This document shows positions 8,247-16,548 of a stretch of DNA of 64,000 nucleotides, piece by piece. The position numbers and the translations under genes are program-made. The DNA comes from Streptomyces regalis. GTDB taxonomy: Bacteria > Actinomycetota > Actinomycetes > Streptomycetales > Streptomycetaceae. Positions within the stretch are counted from its first letter, which is position 1, and each line of letters starts with the position of its first letter. Under the pieces are notes generated by a model. That model had not been told where the DNA came from. It did no database searches and saw only the letters and a program-made list of their open reading frames with translations. The stretch spans positions 1 through 64,000 of the forward strand of contig NZ_LLZG01000346.1 of NCBI RefSeq assembly GCF_001509475.1. The letters are read 5' to 3'.

Positions 8247-8332
8247 GAGAGCGGTGCTCTCGCTTGAGAGCAGTGTGCATGAGGAGGGCGATCCAAAGCA
8301 AGAGCAGTGCTCTCTGATGTGTGCACTGCTCT
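8247..8332. promoter_or_regulatory. Cluster of TetR-type operators
   Basis: Two perfect palindromes occur: GAGAGC-GGT-GCTCTC at 8247-8261 and AGAGCAGTGCTCT at 8301-8313. Two further related half-sites, AGAGCAGTG at 8268-8276 and CACTGCTCT at 8323-8331, lie beside them. All share an AGAGC(A)GTG core. They lie between the reductase start (8227) and the TetR start (8356) and would allow one repressor to control both directions. Confidence 0.7.
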
Positions 8333-8355
8333 GTTTTCGTGGGAGACTGCCTCGC

Positions 8356-9057
8356 ATGAGCAGCACTGCACAGGGCGCACGTGCCCGCGCCAGGATGGAA
8401 GTCACCGCGGCCATCAAGGACGAGGCGCGCAGACAGCTCGCGGCCGAGGGCGCCGCCAAGCTCTCGCTGCGTGCCGTGGCCCGGGAACTCGGCATGGTCT
8501 CCTCCGCCCTCTACCGCTACTTCCCCAGTCGGGACGACCTGCTGACCGCGCTCATCATCGATGCCTACGACTCCCTCGGCGAGTGCGCCGAGGCCGCGCA
8601 GGACAAGGCCGCCGACGCCGGGCCCGTACAGCGCTGGACGGCGGTGGCGGAGGCGGTACGTGGCTGGGGGCTGCGGCACCCGCACGAGTACGCGCTGATC
8701 TACGGCTCGCCCGTGCCGGGCTACACCGCGCCCGACACCACCGTCCCGCCCGCCTCCCGCGTCGGCCTCGTCTTCATCGGCATCCTCCGTGACGCCCACC
8801 GGGGCCCCGGCCTCGCCGAACCGCCCCTGCCCGCCGAACTGCGCCCCGAGGCCGAGCGCATGGCCGCCGACCTGGCCCCCGACCTCCCCCCGGCGAACGT
8901 CGCGGCCCTAGTCGCCTCCTGGGCCGAGCTCTTCGGGCTCGTCGGGTTCGAGCTGTTCGGGCAGTTCAACCGGGTCGTGGAGGACAGGGAGACGTTCTTC
9001 CGGCATGCGGCGGCCCGGCTCGCGCACGGCGTCGGCCTGGTGGAGGGCGGGCAGTAG
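8356..9057 (+). CDS. TetR/AcrR-family transcriptional regulator
   Basis: The ATG at 8356, nine bases after GGGAGA, gives 233 residues. The N-terminal helix-turn-helix is clear (LSLRAVARELGMVSSALYRYF, residues about 37-57, read in two parts), followed by the C-terminal ligand-binding domain of the TetR_C_13-like type (WGLRHPHEYALIYGSP). It faces the deazaflavin reductase across a row of matching operators, so it most likely represses that gene and itself. A longer in-frame start at 8254 would run through the operators and lacks family similarity. Confidence 0.9.
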   Translation: MSSTAQGARARARMEVTAAIKDEARRQLAAEGAAKLSLRAVARELGMVSSALYRYFPSRDDLLTALIIDAYDSLGECAEAAQDKAADAGPVQRWTAVAEAVRGWGLRHPHEYALIYGSPVPGYTAPDTTVPPASRVGLVFIGILRDAHRGPGLAEPPLPAELRPEAERMAADLAPDLPPANVAALVASWAELFGLVGFELFGQFNRVVEDRETFFRHAAARLAHGVGLVEGGQ

Positions 9058-9071
9058 CCCGACGCGAACGG

Positions 9072-9905
9072 TCAGGGCACCGGAACCGGCGGCGACGGCA
9101 GCAGTTCCGGGTCCTGGCGCAGGACCCGTGCGTGCAGTGAGCGCAGTGCGGGTCCCGGGTCCGCGCCCAGGGCGTCGGCCAGCCGGCGCCGAGCCGCCTC
9201 GTACGCGGCGAGCGCGTCCGACGGGCGGCCGGTGCGGCACAGGGCGAGCATCAGGAGCTCGACGAGGCGTTCGCGCAGGGGGTGTGCCGCGACGAGGCGG
9301 ACGAGTTCGTGGACGTACTCGAAGGATCGGCCGAGCGCGATCTCACCCTCCAGCAGTGCTTCCAGGACGGTGAGCCGTTTCTCGGCCCACCGCAGGCGCT
9401 CCGCCGCAAGGTACGGCGCCTGCAGCCCCTCGGCGAACTCCCCGCGCCACATCTCCTCCGCCCGCCGGGCCAGTTCGACCGCGCGCCCCACCTCACCGGC
9501 GTCCCGTGCCGCCAGCGCCTCGTCCACCAGATGCCGTCGCTCCGCCAAGTCGTCGATCCGGACGCCGGTGAACCGGTACCCGGCGCCGGTCCACGACAGC
9601 TCAGGCCCCTCCCCGAGTGCGCGGCGCAGCCCGGAGACGTACTTCTGCACGAGGTTGCGCACGTGTGCCGGCGGTGCCCCGCCCCACACCGCCTCCACCA
9701 GGGCGTCGTACGAGATCGGACGGCCCTCCTGGAGCAGCAGTACGGCGAGGACCGCGCGCTGCTTCGGCGGGCCGAGCGGGATCTGCGTGCCGTCGCGCAA
9801 CGCGCGCAGCGGGCCGAGTACTTCGCAGCGCAGGCCGTGAGATGTGCTGCCGGTCGTGCCCTCGGCTGTGCCCTCACCCATGCGTCCGGCTGTCCCCTCA
9901 CCCAT
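9072..9905 (-). CDS. SARP-like regulator (winged helix plus BTAD)
   Basis: About 277 residues. An OmpR-type winged helix (CEVLGPLRALRDG, LGPPKQRAVLAVLLL, NLVQKYVSGLRRALG) is followed by a bacterial transcriptional activation domain (FAEGLQAPYL, RSFEYVHELVRLVAAHPLRE, GRPSDALAAYEAARRRL). The size matches DnrI/ActII-ORF4-type pathway activators rather than large AfsR proteins. The start is uncertain: the region 9861-9908 is a 24-bp tandem duplication that supplies two ATGs (9905 and 9881), and an ATG at 9932 has GGAAG upstream. It is divergent from an MMPL exporter, which it may control. Confidence 0.85.
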   Translation of the reverse strand: MGEGTAGRMGEGTAEGTTGSTSHGLRCEVLGPLRALRDGTQIPLGPPKQRAVLAVLLLQEGRPISYDALVEAVWGGAPPAHVRNLVQKYVSGLRRALGEGPELSWTGAGYRFTGVRIDDLAERRHLVDEALAARDAGEVGRAVELARRAEEMWRGEFAEGLQAPYLAAERLRWAEKRLTVLEALLEGEIALGRSFEYVHELVRLVAAHPLRERLVELLMLALCRTGRPSDALAAYEAARRRLADALGADPGPALRSLHARVLRQDPELLPSPPVPVP

Positions 9906-9908
9906 GCG
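9861..9908 (-). repeat. 24-bp tandem duplication at the SARP start codon
   Basis: Two adjacent 24-bp units differ at three positions and each encodes RMGEGTAx. The duplication places a second in-frame ATG eight codons from the first, so two forms of the regulator could be made. Confidence 0.7.
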
Positions 9909-10010
9909 TCGAGCGTATCCCGAGCCCCGCATTCCAGTGGATCTTCCAGCGGGCGTTCCAGCGGGCCGGGCGACGGTGTGGGTCCTCGACTCCCGCAGAA
10001 GGGCCGCCCC

Positions 10011-12161
10011 ATGCTCACCCGGCTCGGCCGTCTGGCCGTGCACCGCAACCGTGCCGTGCTGATCGGCGCTCTGCTCGTCCTCCTCGGCCTCGGCGCGTAC
10101 GGCGCCGGCGCCCAGGACGACCTCGACCTCGCGCGCTGGAGCTCGCCCGGCACGGAGTCGGTGCGCGCCGGCGAGGTGCTGCGCGACGACTTCCGCACCG
10201 GCAACCCCAACCTCGCCCTGCTCGTCACCGCCCGCGACGGCGACGTGGACAGCCCGCGCACCCAGCGGGCGGGACGTGAACTCGCCGCCGAGGTGGGCCG
10301 GTTGGCCCTGGTCACCGACGTCACCTCCTACTGGGACGCCGAGAGCCCCGCCCTGCGCGCCGAGGACGGCCGGCGGGGCCTGATCCTCGCCCGCCTCGAA
10401 GGCACCGCCACCGAGACGCGTGCACAACTCGCCACGCTCTCACCGCAGTTGACCCGCTCCATCGCCGATCTCGACGTCCGGGTGGGCGGCCAGGAGGAGA
10501 TCTCGCGACAGGTGGGCGAGGAGGCGCGCGCCGACTTCCTGCGCGCGGAGGCCTTCGCGTTGCCCGCCGTACTCCTCCTGCTGATCCTCGTCCACCGCCG
10601 TACCGTGGCCGCCCTGCTGACCGTCGCCGTCGGCCTGCTCTCGGTCCTCGGCACGCTCGCCGGGCTGCGGTTGCTCGCGCAGTTCACCGAGGTGTCGACC
10701 TTCGCCGCGAACCTCGCGCTCGTCCTCGGCCTCGGACTGGGCGTCGACTACAGCCTCTTCGTGATCAACCGGTATCGCGAGGAGCGGGCGGCCGGGCACC
10801 CTCAGCAGCAGGCAGTGGTGCGGGCCACGGCGGCGGCCGGGCGCACCGTCGTCTTCAGCGGTGTCACCGTCGCGGTGTCGCTCTGTGCGCTGCTGGTGTT
10901 CCCGTTCTTCTTCCTGAGCTCGTTCGCGTACGCCGGAGTGCTCGTCGTGCTCAGCGCGGTCGCCGGTGCCGTCCTCGTGCTCCCGGCGGCCCTCGCCCGC
11001 TGGGGCCACCGCGTCGAGCGGCCCACCGCACCCGCCTCCGGGTTCTGGCACCGCACGGCCCTCGCCGCCATGAGCCGCCCGCTGCTCGCCGGCTCCGCGG
11101 TCCTGGCCGTCCTGCTCCTGGCCGCCGCACCCGCCCTCGGACTGCGCTTCGGCCTCCCCGACGAGCGCACGCTCCCCGAGGGTGCCTCCTCGCGCACCAC
11201 CTCCGAGACCGTGCACCGCGACTTCGCCGCCGAACCCACGGACACCGTCCAGGTCGTGCTCGACGAGCCGGCCGACACGCGCGCGTACGCCGCCGAACTG
11301 TCACGCCTCCCCGGTGTCTTCCAGGTCGACGCAACGAGCGGCGCCTACCGGGACGGCAGCCGCGTCGGCGCCCCGGGCCAGGACCGGCTCGCGGCACCCG
11401 ACGGACGCGTGCGGCTGGCCGTCGTACCCACGCAGCAGGCCATGTACGGCGACGTCCCCGCCTTCGTCGAACGCATCCGGGACACGCCGGCCCCCGCCCC
11501 CGCCCTGGTCGGCGGCTACCCGGGCGAGACCACCGACTTCCGCGCCACGCTGCTCGACCGGCTCCCGTTCGCCGTCGGGATCGTCCTGGTGGCGACGTAC
11601 GTGATCCTCTTCCTGATGACCGGCAGTGTGCTGCTGCCCGCGAAGGCGACCGTGCTGAACCTGCTGAGTCTCGCGGTGATGTTCGGCTGCCTGGTGTGGG
11701 TCTTCCAGGACGGGCACCTGTCCGGGCTCCTCGGCTTCACGCCCACGGGCTCGATCGAGCCGAGCATCCCGGTGCTGATGTTCTGCGTGGCGTACGGGCT
11801 GTCCATGGACTACGAGGTATTCATGCTGGCCCGCATCAAGGAGGAGCACGAGCGCACGGGCGAGACCGAGCGCGCGGTCGGCGAGGGCATCCGGCGCAGC
11901 GCCCCGCTGATCACCGCCGCGGCCGGCATCCTCGCGCTGTCCTTCCTGTCGTACGCCACCTCGGGCGTCGTCTTCCTCAAGGAGCTCGGCATCGGCACGG
12001 CCCTGACGATCCTCGTCGACGCCACCCTCATCCGGGTCGTGCTGCTGCCCGTGACGATGCGGCTCGCCGGGCGCGCGAACTGGTGGGCGCCGCGGCGGCT
12101 GCGCCGGCTGCGGATCAGGGAGCCCGAGGCGGCGGACGTACTTCGCGGGGAGTATGTGTGA
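10011..12161 (+). CDS. MMPL-family RND transporter
   Basis: The ATG at 10011 after AGAAGGG gives a 716-residue membrane protein. It has the duplicated MMPL layout: one N-terminal transmembrane helix (LIGALLVLLGLGAYGAG), a large extracytoplasmic loop, five helices including FAANLALVLGLGLGVDYSLF with the proton-relay GxDY motif, then a second helix, a loop and five helices with AYGLSMDYEVF. Family members export lipids, siderophores or hydrophobic drugs driven by protons. It is transcribed away from the SARP-like regulator and followed by a two-component system, both plausible controllers. Confidence 0.9.
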   Translation: MLTRLGRLAVHRNRAVLIGALLVLLGLGAYGAGAQDDLDLARWSSPGTESVRAGEVLRDDFRTGNPNLALLVTARDGDVDSPRTQRAGRELAAEVGRLALVTDVTSYWDAESPALRAEDGRRGLILARLEGTATETRAQLATLSPQLTRSIADLDVRVGGQEEISRQVGEEARADFLRAEAFALPAVLLLLILVHRRTVAALLTVAVGLLSVLGTLAGLRLLAQFTEVSTFAANLALVLGLGLGVDYSLFVINRYREERAAGHPQQQAVVRATAAAGRTVVFSGVTVAVSLCALLVFPFFFLSSFAYAGVLVVLSAVAGAVLVLPAALARWGHRVERPTAPASGFWHRTALAAMSRPLLAGSAVLAVLLLAAAPALGLRFGLPDERTLPEGASSRTTSETVHRDFAAEPTDTVQVVLDEPADTRAYAAELSRLPGVFQVDATSGAYRDGSRVGAPGQDRLAAPDGRVRLAVVPTQQAMYGDVPAFVERIRDTPAPAPALVGGYPGETTDFRATLLDRLPFAVGIVLVATYVILFLMTGSVLLPAKATVLNLLSLAVMFGCLVWVFQDGHLSGLLGFTPTGSIEPSIPVLMFCVAYGLSMDYEVFMLARIKEEHERTGETERAVGEGIRRSAPLITAAAGILALSFLSYATSGVVFLKELGIGTALTILVDATLIRVVLLPVTMRLAGRANWWAPRRLRRLRIREPEAADVLRGEYV

Positions 12162-12201
12162 TCGCCACGCCCGGGTGACGCCGCCCGGCGGCCATCGCGT
12201 C

Positions 12202-12207
12202 TAGCGT
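12202..12207 (+). promoter_or_regulatory. Candidate -10 box for a leaderless histidine-kinase transcript
   Basis: TAGCGT ends seven bases before the ATG at 12215, the geometry of leaderless Streptomyces promoters. No good -35 box is visible. Confidence 0.4.
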
Positions 12208-12214
12208 GGCGGAC

Positions 12215-13462
12215 ATGGACGAGCAACAGGTGCGCCGGGGCGGCGGTCCGCCGATGTGGTGGCGGCACGGGCCGCCGTGGTGGGACCGGTGGGAGGACGG
12301 CGAGGAGCACGCTCCCCGCTGGCCCTGGCGCTCCACCGTGCTGATCACGGTCTTCGTGATGGCCGGCTCGAACTTCGCGGCGCAGGGTCAGCTGGACGAC
12401 CGGGAGGCTCTCGACCCCTACGCACGCGTGCTGCTGTTCGTCGCGACGGGGCTGCTGTTGTGGCGCAAGCGGTATCCGGTGGTCGTCGCGTTCGGGACGT
12501 CGGTGGCCGCCACGCTCTATCTGGGCGCCGGGTACCCGTACGGGCCTGTCTTCGTGGCCGTGGCCGTGGCCTGCTTCAACGCCATCGTCCTGGGGCACCG
12601 CAAGGCCGCCTGGGCGGCGGTCGGGGTGTTCTGGGTGGGGCACGCCCTGGTGGCGCACTGGCTGTACCAGTGGCTGCCGCCGTCCGACGACCCGGCCGCC
12701 CCCTGGGGGCAGGAGGGTGTGATCGCCGCCTGGGTCGCGGCGATCGTGGCGGTGTCGGAGCTGGCCAAGACCCGGCGCGAGCAGTGGGCGCGGGAGCGGG
12801 CCGAGCGGGCGCAGGCGGCGCGGCGGCGGGCCGACGAGGAGCGGCTGCGGATCGCCCGCGAACTGCACGATGTCCTCGCGCACAGCATCTCCGTGATCAA
12901 TGTGCAGGCGGGTGTCGGCCTCGCCCTCCTCGACACCGACCCCGAGCAGGCGCGCTCGGCGCTCACCACCATCAAGGCCAAGAGCAAGGAGGCACTCGGC
13001 GAGGTCCGGCAGGTCCTCGACACGCTGCGCACGCCCGGCGACGCGCCTCGCACACCGGCGCCCGGCCTCGACCGGCTGCCCGAACTGGTGCAGCAGGCGG
13101 CGAGCGCGGGCCTCACCGTCGAGGTCGAGGGCGAGCCACCCCGCCTGGCGCCCGGCACGGACCTCGCCGCCTTCCGGATCATCCAGGAAGCTCTCACCAA
13201 TGTCGTACGGCACTCGGAGTCACGGCACGCACGCGTGCACCTCGATCACCACGACGGGGCGACGCTACGGCTGCGTATCGACGACGACGGTCCCGCGACC
13301 GGCACCGACGCGGGCGGCAGCGGCAACGGACTCGCCGGAATGCGGGAGCGGGCGGCCGCGCTGGGTGGCACGATCGAGGCGGGTCCGCGTGCCGACGGCG
13401 GGTTCAGGGTGCTCGCCGTATTGCCGTTGAAGGCTTCCAACGAGGTGAAGGAGGACCGGTGA
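12215..13462 (+). CDS. NarL/DesK-type sensor histidine kinase
   Basis: A 415-residue membrane kinase. After a Trp/Pro-rich cytoplasmic leader come about five transmembrane helices (residues 40-190), a coiled coil rich in Arg/Ala/Glu (ARERAERAQAARRRADEE), the HisKA_3 phosphoacceptor ARELHDVLAHSISVINVQAG, and an HATPase_c domain ending in GNGLAGMRERAAALGG. The sensor signal is unknown. The ATG at 12215 is preferred over the GTG at 12206 because a -10-like box ends at 12207. The stop overlaps the start of the response regulator (GTGA), so the two are translationally coupled. Confidence 0.92.
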   Translation: MDEQQVRRGGGPPMWWRHGPPWWDRWEDGEEHAPRWPWRSTVLITVFVMAGSNFAAQGQLDDREALDPYARVLLFVATGLLLWRKRYPVVVAFGTSVAATLYLGAGYPYGPVFVAVAVACFNAIVLGHRKAAWAAVGVFWVGHALVAHWLYQWLPPSDDPAAPWGQEGVIAAWVAAIVAVSELAKTRREQWARERAERAQAARRRADEERLRIARELHDVLAHSISVINVQAGVGLALLDTDPEQARSALTTIKAKSKEALGEVRQVLDTLRTPGDAPRTPAPGLDRLPELVQQAASAGLTVEVEGEPPRLAPGTDLAAFRIIQEALTNVVRHSESRHARVHLDHHDGATLRLRIDDDGPATGTDAGGSGNGLAGMRERAAALGGTIEAGPRADGGFRVLAVLPLKASNEVKEDR

Positions 13463-14124
13463 TCCGCGTACTGCTCGCCGACGACCAGTCACTGGTGCGG
13501 GCCGGCTTCCGGGCGCTGCTCGACGCGCAGCCGGACATCGAGGTGGCCGGGGAGGCCTCCGACGGCGAGGAGGCCGTGCGCAAGGTGCGCGAACTGCGGC
13601 CCGACGTCGTCCTGATGGACATCCGCATGCCGCTCCTCGACGGCCTCGCCGCGACCCGCCGGATCACCGACGACGGCGACCTGAAGGGCGTCAAGGTGGT
13701 CATGCTCACCACCTTCGAACTCGACGAGTACGTCTTCGAGGCCATCCGCTCGGGCGCCTCCGGCTTCCTGGTCAAGGACACCGAACCGGAGGAACTCCTG
13801 CGCGCCGTACGGGCGGTGGTCGAGGGCGACGCGCTGCTCTCACCCGGTGTGACCCGCCGCCTCATCGCCGAGTTCGCCGCCCGCTCCAAGGAGCCCGCGG
13901 CCGTCGGCGCCCTCACCGAACTCACCGAGCGCGAGCGGGAGGTGATGGCGCTGGTCGGCATCGGACTGTCCAACGAGGAGATCGCCCGCCGCCTGGTGGT
14001 CAGCCCCCTCACCGCGAAGACCCACGTCAGCCGCACCATGGTGAAGCTCGGCGCCCGGGACCGGGCCCAACTCGTCGTCCTCGCCTACGAGTCGGGGTTG
14101 GTACGGCCGGGCTGGCTGGGCTGA
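13459..14124 (+). CDS. LuxR/NarL-family response regulator
   Basis: This 221-residue regulator has a receiver domain with acidic pocket DD (8-9), phospho-acceptor D54 in VVLMDIRMP and K in LVKDTEP, and a LuxR helix-turn-helix (LTEREREVMALVGIGLSNEEIARRL, KTHVSRTMVKLGARDRAQLV). It starts with a GTG that shares four bases with the kinase stop, so it is the kinase's partner. The target genes are not evident. The last 40 bases overlap the opposite-strand small membrane protein. Confidence 0.95.
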   Translation: MIRVLLADDQSLVRAGFRALLDAQPDIEVAGEASDGEEAVRKVRELRPDVVLMDIRMPLLDGLAATRRITDDGDLKGVKVVMLTTFELDEYVFEAIRSGASGFLVKDTEPEELLRAVRAVVEGDALLSPGVTRRLIAEFAARSKEPAAVGALTELTEREREVMALVGIGLSNEEIARRLVVSPLTAKTHVSRTMVKLGARDRAQLVVLAYESGLVRPGWLG

Positions 14125-14369
14125 GAATCCTTTCGTAAGCGGACCAGGACGCTGACGACCCGGGCGGTGAACAGGACCGCCGCGAGTGTGGCGCCCGTGC
14201 CGACGAGTGTGCTGCGGACACCGCCCGACAGGTCGAAGGCGAACGCCGGTCCGGCCACCGCCGCGAACAGCAGGGCCGCCGCGAACGCCGCACTGCACAG
14301 CGCGTATCCGATCTCGACGGTGATCGCATCCCGCCGCGCTTGATCGCGCCGTCCCCCGTACCCAGTCAT
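14085..14369 (-). CDS. Small two-helix membrane protein (possibly DUF6332-like)
   Basis: This 94-residue protein begins RRDQARRDAITVEIGYALCSAAFAAALL in parts, giving a first transmembrane helix at about 20-42, then a second at about 55-78 (TLVGTGATLAAVLFTARVV) and a polar tail. I associate this pattern with small Streptomyces proteins annotated DUF6332, but I am not certain. The 3' end overlaps the response-regulator gene by 40 bp in convergent orientation. The function is unknown. Confidence 0.6.
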   Translation of the reverse strand: MTGYGGRRDQARRDAITVEIGYALCSAAFAAALLFAAVAGPAFAFDLSGGVRSTLVGTGATLAAVLFTARVVSVLVRLRKDSQPSQPGRTNPDS

Positions 14370-14391
14370 ACGGCGAGTCTCACAGGAGTGC

Positions 14392-14421
14392 GCCCGGCGG
14401 GGCAAGCGGCCCCCGCCGGGC
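14392..14421 (-). terminator. Hairpin between the MFS pump and the small membrane protein
   Basis: GCCCGGCGGGG and CCCCGCCGGGC form a perfect 11-bp stem with an 8-nt loop. It lies downstream of the leftward MFS gene and upstream of the small membrane protein, so it probably ends the MFS transcript. Confidence 0.5.
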
Positions 14422-14443
14422 ACACGGTGGAAGGCGCCCCCTG

Positions 14444-14543
14444 GGGCCTGTCTGGCAATTCCCGTCTGCCCCGCGGCGTCACACGCACCAGACGCCGCGG
14501 GGACCGCCCGCCGGGCGAACGACGGGAACTGTCAGCCAGGCCC
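14444..14543. repeat. 100-bp composite inverted repeat, MITE-like
   Basis: Outer arms of about 23 bases (GGGCCTGTCTGGCAATTCCC at the left, matched imperfectly by the inverse at 14521-14543) enclose a perfect 12-bp inner stem, CCCCGCGGCGTC at 14469-14480 with GACGCCGCGGGG at 14491-14502. The right arm ends at the stop codon of the MFS gene. It could be a miniature inverted-repeat element that now acts as a terminator. Confidence 0.5.
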
Positions 14544-16024
14544 TAGTCGCGGACGGGAACGCGGTCCGCTTCAGCCTCCCTCAGGGTGGCCTTCGCGACG
14601 ACGACTGACTGCTGTCGGCGCCGCGGGCGCAGCCCCGTCAGAGTGATCAGGAGCCCGAGGAGGGCGATGCCGGTCACGACGGTCAGCCCGGGCCGGTAGC
14701 TGTCGAGTACGGCCTGCGGGGTGGCGTTCTCCGGGGCGTTCGCGGTGACCACCGCCGTCACGACGGCCAGGAAGATCGCGCCGCCCACCTGCACCGAGGT
14801 GTTGAGCAGACCGGAGACCATGCCCTGCTCGTGGTCGTCGACCCCGTTGGTGGCCTGGATGTTGAGCGAGGGGAAGACCAACGCGCAGGCGGCGCCGATG
14901 AGCAGCATGCTCGGCAGGATCACCGCGGCGTACACCGGGTCGAGGTCGACTCGCAGGAAGAGCGCGTAGCCGACGACCATCAGGGCGAAGCCCACCGGGA
15001 TCAGACGGGGTGTGCCGAACCGGTCGACGACAGCGCCCATCTTGGTCGCGGACAGCGCCACCAACAGGCCCGCGGGCAGGAAGGCGAGCGCGGTCTGCAG
15101 CGCCGACCAGCCGAGCAGTGACTGGAGGTACAGCGTGGCCAGGAACTGGAAGCCGATGTACGAGCCGAAGAAGGTCATGGCGCCGAGCTGGGCGCGGATC
15201 TGGTTGCCGGAGCGCAGCACGGCCAGTCGGACCAGCGGGCCCGGCGAGCGGCGTTCGACCAGGACGAACACGGTCAGGAGCGCGGCGACGGCGAGGAAGG
15301 ACAGCAGCGTGCGGGCGGAGGCCCAGCCGACTTCGGGGGCCTGTACGACGGTGAACACCAGCAGCAGCATCGACGCGGTGCCGATGACGGCGCCGGGGAT
15401 GTCGTAGCCCCTGTGGTTCGTCTCGCGCTCGCTGCGCGGCAGCATCTTCAAGCCCACGACGAGCGCGATCAGGGCGATGGGCGCGGGCAGCAGCATCGTC
15501 AGACGCCAACTGGCCTCGGTGAGCAGGCCGGAGAGTACGAGGCCCATGGAGAAGCCGGTGGCCGCGCAGGTGGTGTAGATGGAGAGCGCACGGTTGCGCA
15601 GCGGGCCCTCCGGGAACGTCGTGGTGATGATCGACAGTCCGGCCGGAGCCGTGAAGGCCGCGCTCAGACCCTTGATGAAGCGGCTGGCGATCAGCAGCGG
15701 ACCCGAGTCGACGAGTCCGCCGAGCAGTGAGGCGAGCGCGAAGACGGCGAGGGCCACCAGGAAGACCCGGCGCCGGCCCAGCAGGTCGGCGGTCCGTCCG
15801 CCGAGCAGGAGCAGGCCGCCGTAGCCCAGGATGTAGCCGCTGACGATCCATTGCAGGGTCGAGGTGGACAGGCCCAGGTCGGCGCCGATGGACGGCAGGG
15901 CGACACCGACCATCGACACGTCGAGCGCGTCCAGGAACATCGCGGCGCACAGCACCAGCAGGGTGCCCCACAGCCGGGGGGTCCAACGTCCTTCGGACGC
16001 GGGGGTGGTGAGCGGAGAGGTCAT
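14543..16024 (-). CDS. MFS drug-efflux transporter, DHA2 (14-helix) type
   Basis: A 493-residue membrane protein whose start, MTSPLTTPASEG, is at 16024. Motifs of the DHA2 family are visible: MFLDALDVSMVGVALPSIGADL in helix 1, LQWIVSGYILGYGGLLLLGGR, and GRRRVFLVALAVFALAS after helix 2. About 14 hydrophobic segments span the length. Relatives export antibiotics and dyes by proton antiport. It is divergent from a MarR regulator across shared inverted repeats, the classical arrangement of a repressor-controlled pump. No clear ribosome-binding site precedes the ATG. Confidence 0.9.
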   Translation of the reverse strand: MTSPLTTPASEGRWTPRLWGTLLVLCAAMFLDALDVSMVGVALPSIGADLGLSTSTLQWIVSGYILGYGGLLLLGGRTADLLGRRRVFLVALAVFALASLLGGLVDSGPLLIASRFIKGLSAAFTAPAGLSIITTTFPEGPLRNRALSIYTTCAATGFSMGLVLSGLLTEASWRLTMLLPAPIALIALVVGLKMLPRSERETNHRGYDIPGAVIGTASMLLLVFTVVQAPEVGWASARTLLSFLAVAALLTVFVLVERRSPGPLVRLAVLRSGNQIRAQLGAMTFFGSYIGFQFLATLYLQSLLGWSALQTALAFLPAGLLVALSATKMGAVVDRFGTPRLIPVGFALMVVGYALFLRVDLDPVYAAVILPSMLLIGAACALVFPSLNIQATNGVDDHEQGMVSGLLNTSVQVGGAIFLAVVTAVVTANAPENATPQAVLDSYRPGLTVVTGIALLGLLITLTGLRPRRRQQSVVVAKATLREAEADRVPVRD

Positions 16025-16040
16025 GCCGAGAGAGACTACA

Positions 16041-16066
16041 TGCGCATGCATGAGATGCGAACGCAT
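16041..16066. promoter_or_regulatory. Candidate MarR operator region
   Basis: The stretch holds several overlapping symmetric ATGC-type elements: ATGCGCAT at 16040-16047 and ATGCG-AA-CGCAT at 16055-16066. It sits between the MFS start (16024) and the MarR -10 box (16099), where a MarR dimer could block both genes. Confidence 0.5.
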
Positions 16067-16098
16067 TTAATGTCGATGCAACAAACTCTGTGTTCTGC

Positions 16099-16104
16099 TA
16101 CGGT
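16099..16104 (+). promoter_or_regulatory. Candidate -10 box for a leaderless MarR transcript
   Basis: TACGGT ends six bases before the ATG at 16111, and no ribosome-binding site is present in the gap. Confidence 0.45.
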
Positions 16105-16110
16105 GCGCCC

Positions 16111-16530
16111 ATGGCGGCGAAGAAGGCCGAGCAGGTGCTCGTGGACCAGTGGCGGGACATCCTGGCGCTGCACGCGCGCACGCAGTGCGAACTGGACCGA
16201 GCGCTGCACCAACACGGCCTGTGCGCCAGCGACTTCGAGGTCCTGGACGTTCTGGCCGCGGGCCCGGCATCGGGCGGCTCGGGAAGCCCGGGAAGCGCGG
16301 GGAGTGACCCGGCGTTCCGCGTGCAGGAGATCTCCGAGCGGGTGCATCTCAGTCAGAGTGCGCTGTCGCGGCTCATCGCCCGGCTGGAGAAGGACGGTCT
16401 CGTCCAGCGCTGCATGTGCCCGGAGGACCGGCGGGGCGTGCGCGTGGCTCTCACGGCGAAGGGGCGCACGCTGCACGGCGAGGTGCTGCCGGTGCAGCGT
16501 GCGGTACTGACGAGGATGCTGGCGAACTGA
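16111..16530 (+). CDS. MarR-family transcriptional regulator
   Basis: This 139-residue winged-helix protein shows the MarR core: an N-terminal dimerisation helix, a recognition segment (VQEISERVHLSQSALSRLIARLEKDGLVQR, read in parts around residues 70-100) and the wing CPEDRRGVRVALTAKG. A Gly/Ser-rich insert (GSGSPGSAGS region) lies just before the DNA-binding helices and is unusual for the family. It almost certainly represses the divergent MFS pump. Confidence 0.92.
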   Translation: MAAKKAEQVLVDQWRDILALHARTQCELDRALHQHGLCASDFEVLDVLAAGPASGGSGSPGSAGSDPAFRVQEISERVHLSQSALSRLIARLEKDGLVQRCMCPEDRRGVRVALTAKGRTLHGEVLPVQRAVLTRMLAN

Positions 16531-16548
16531 GCGGCGTACGCCCTGGGT

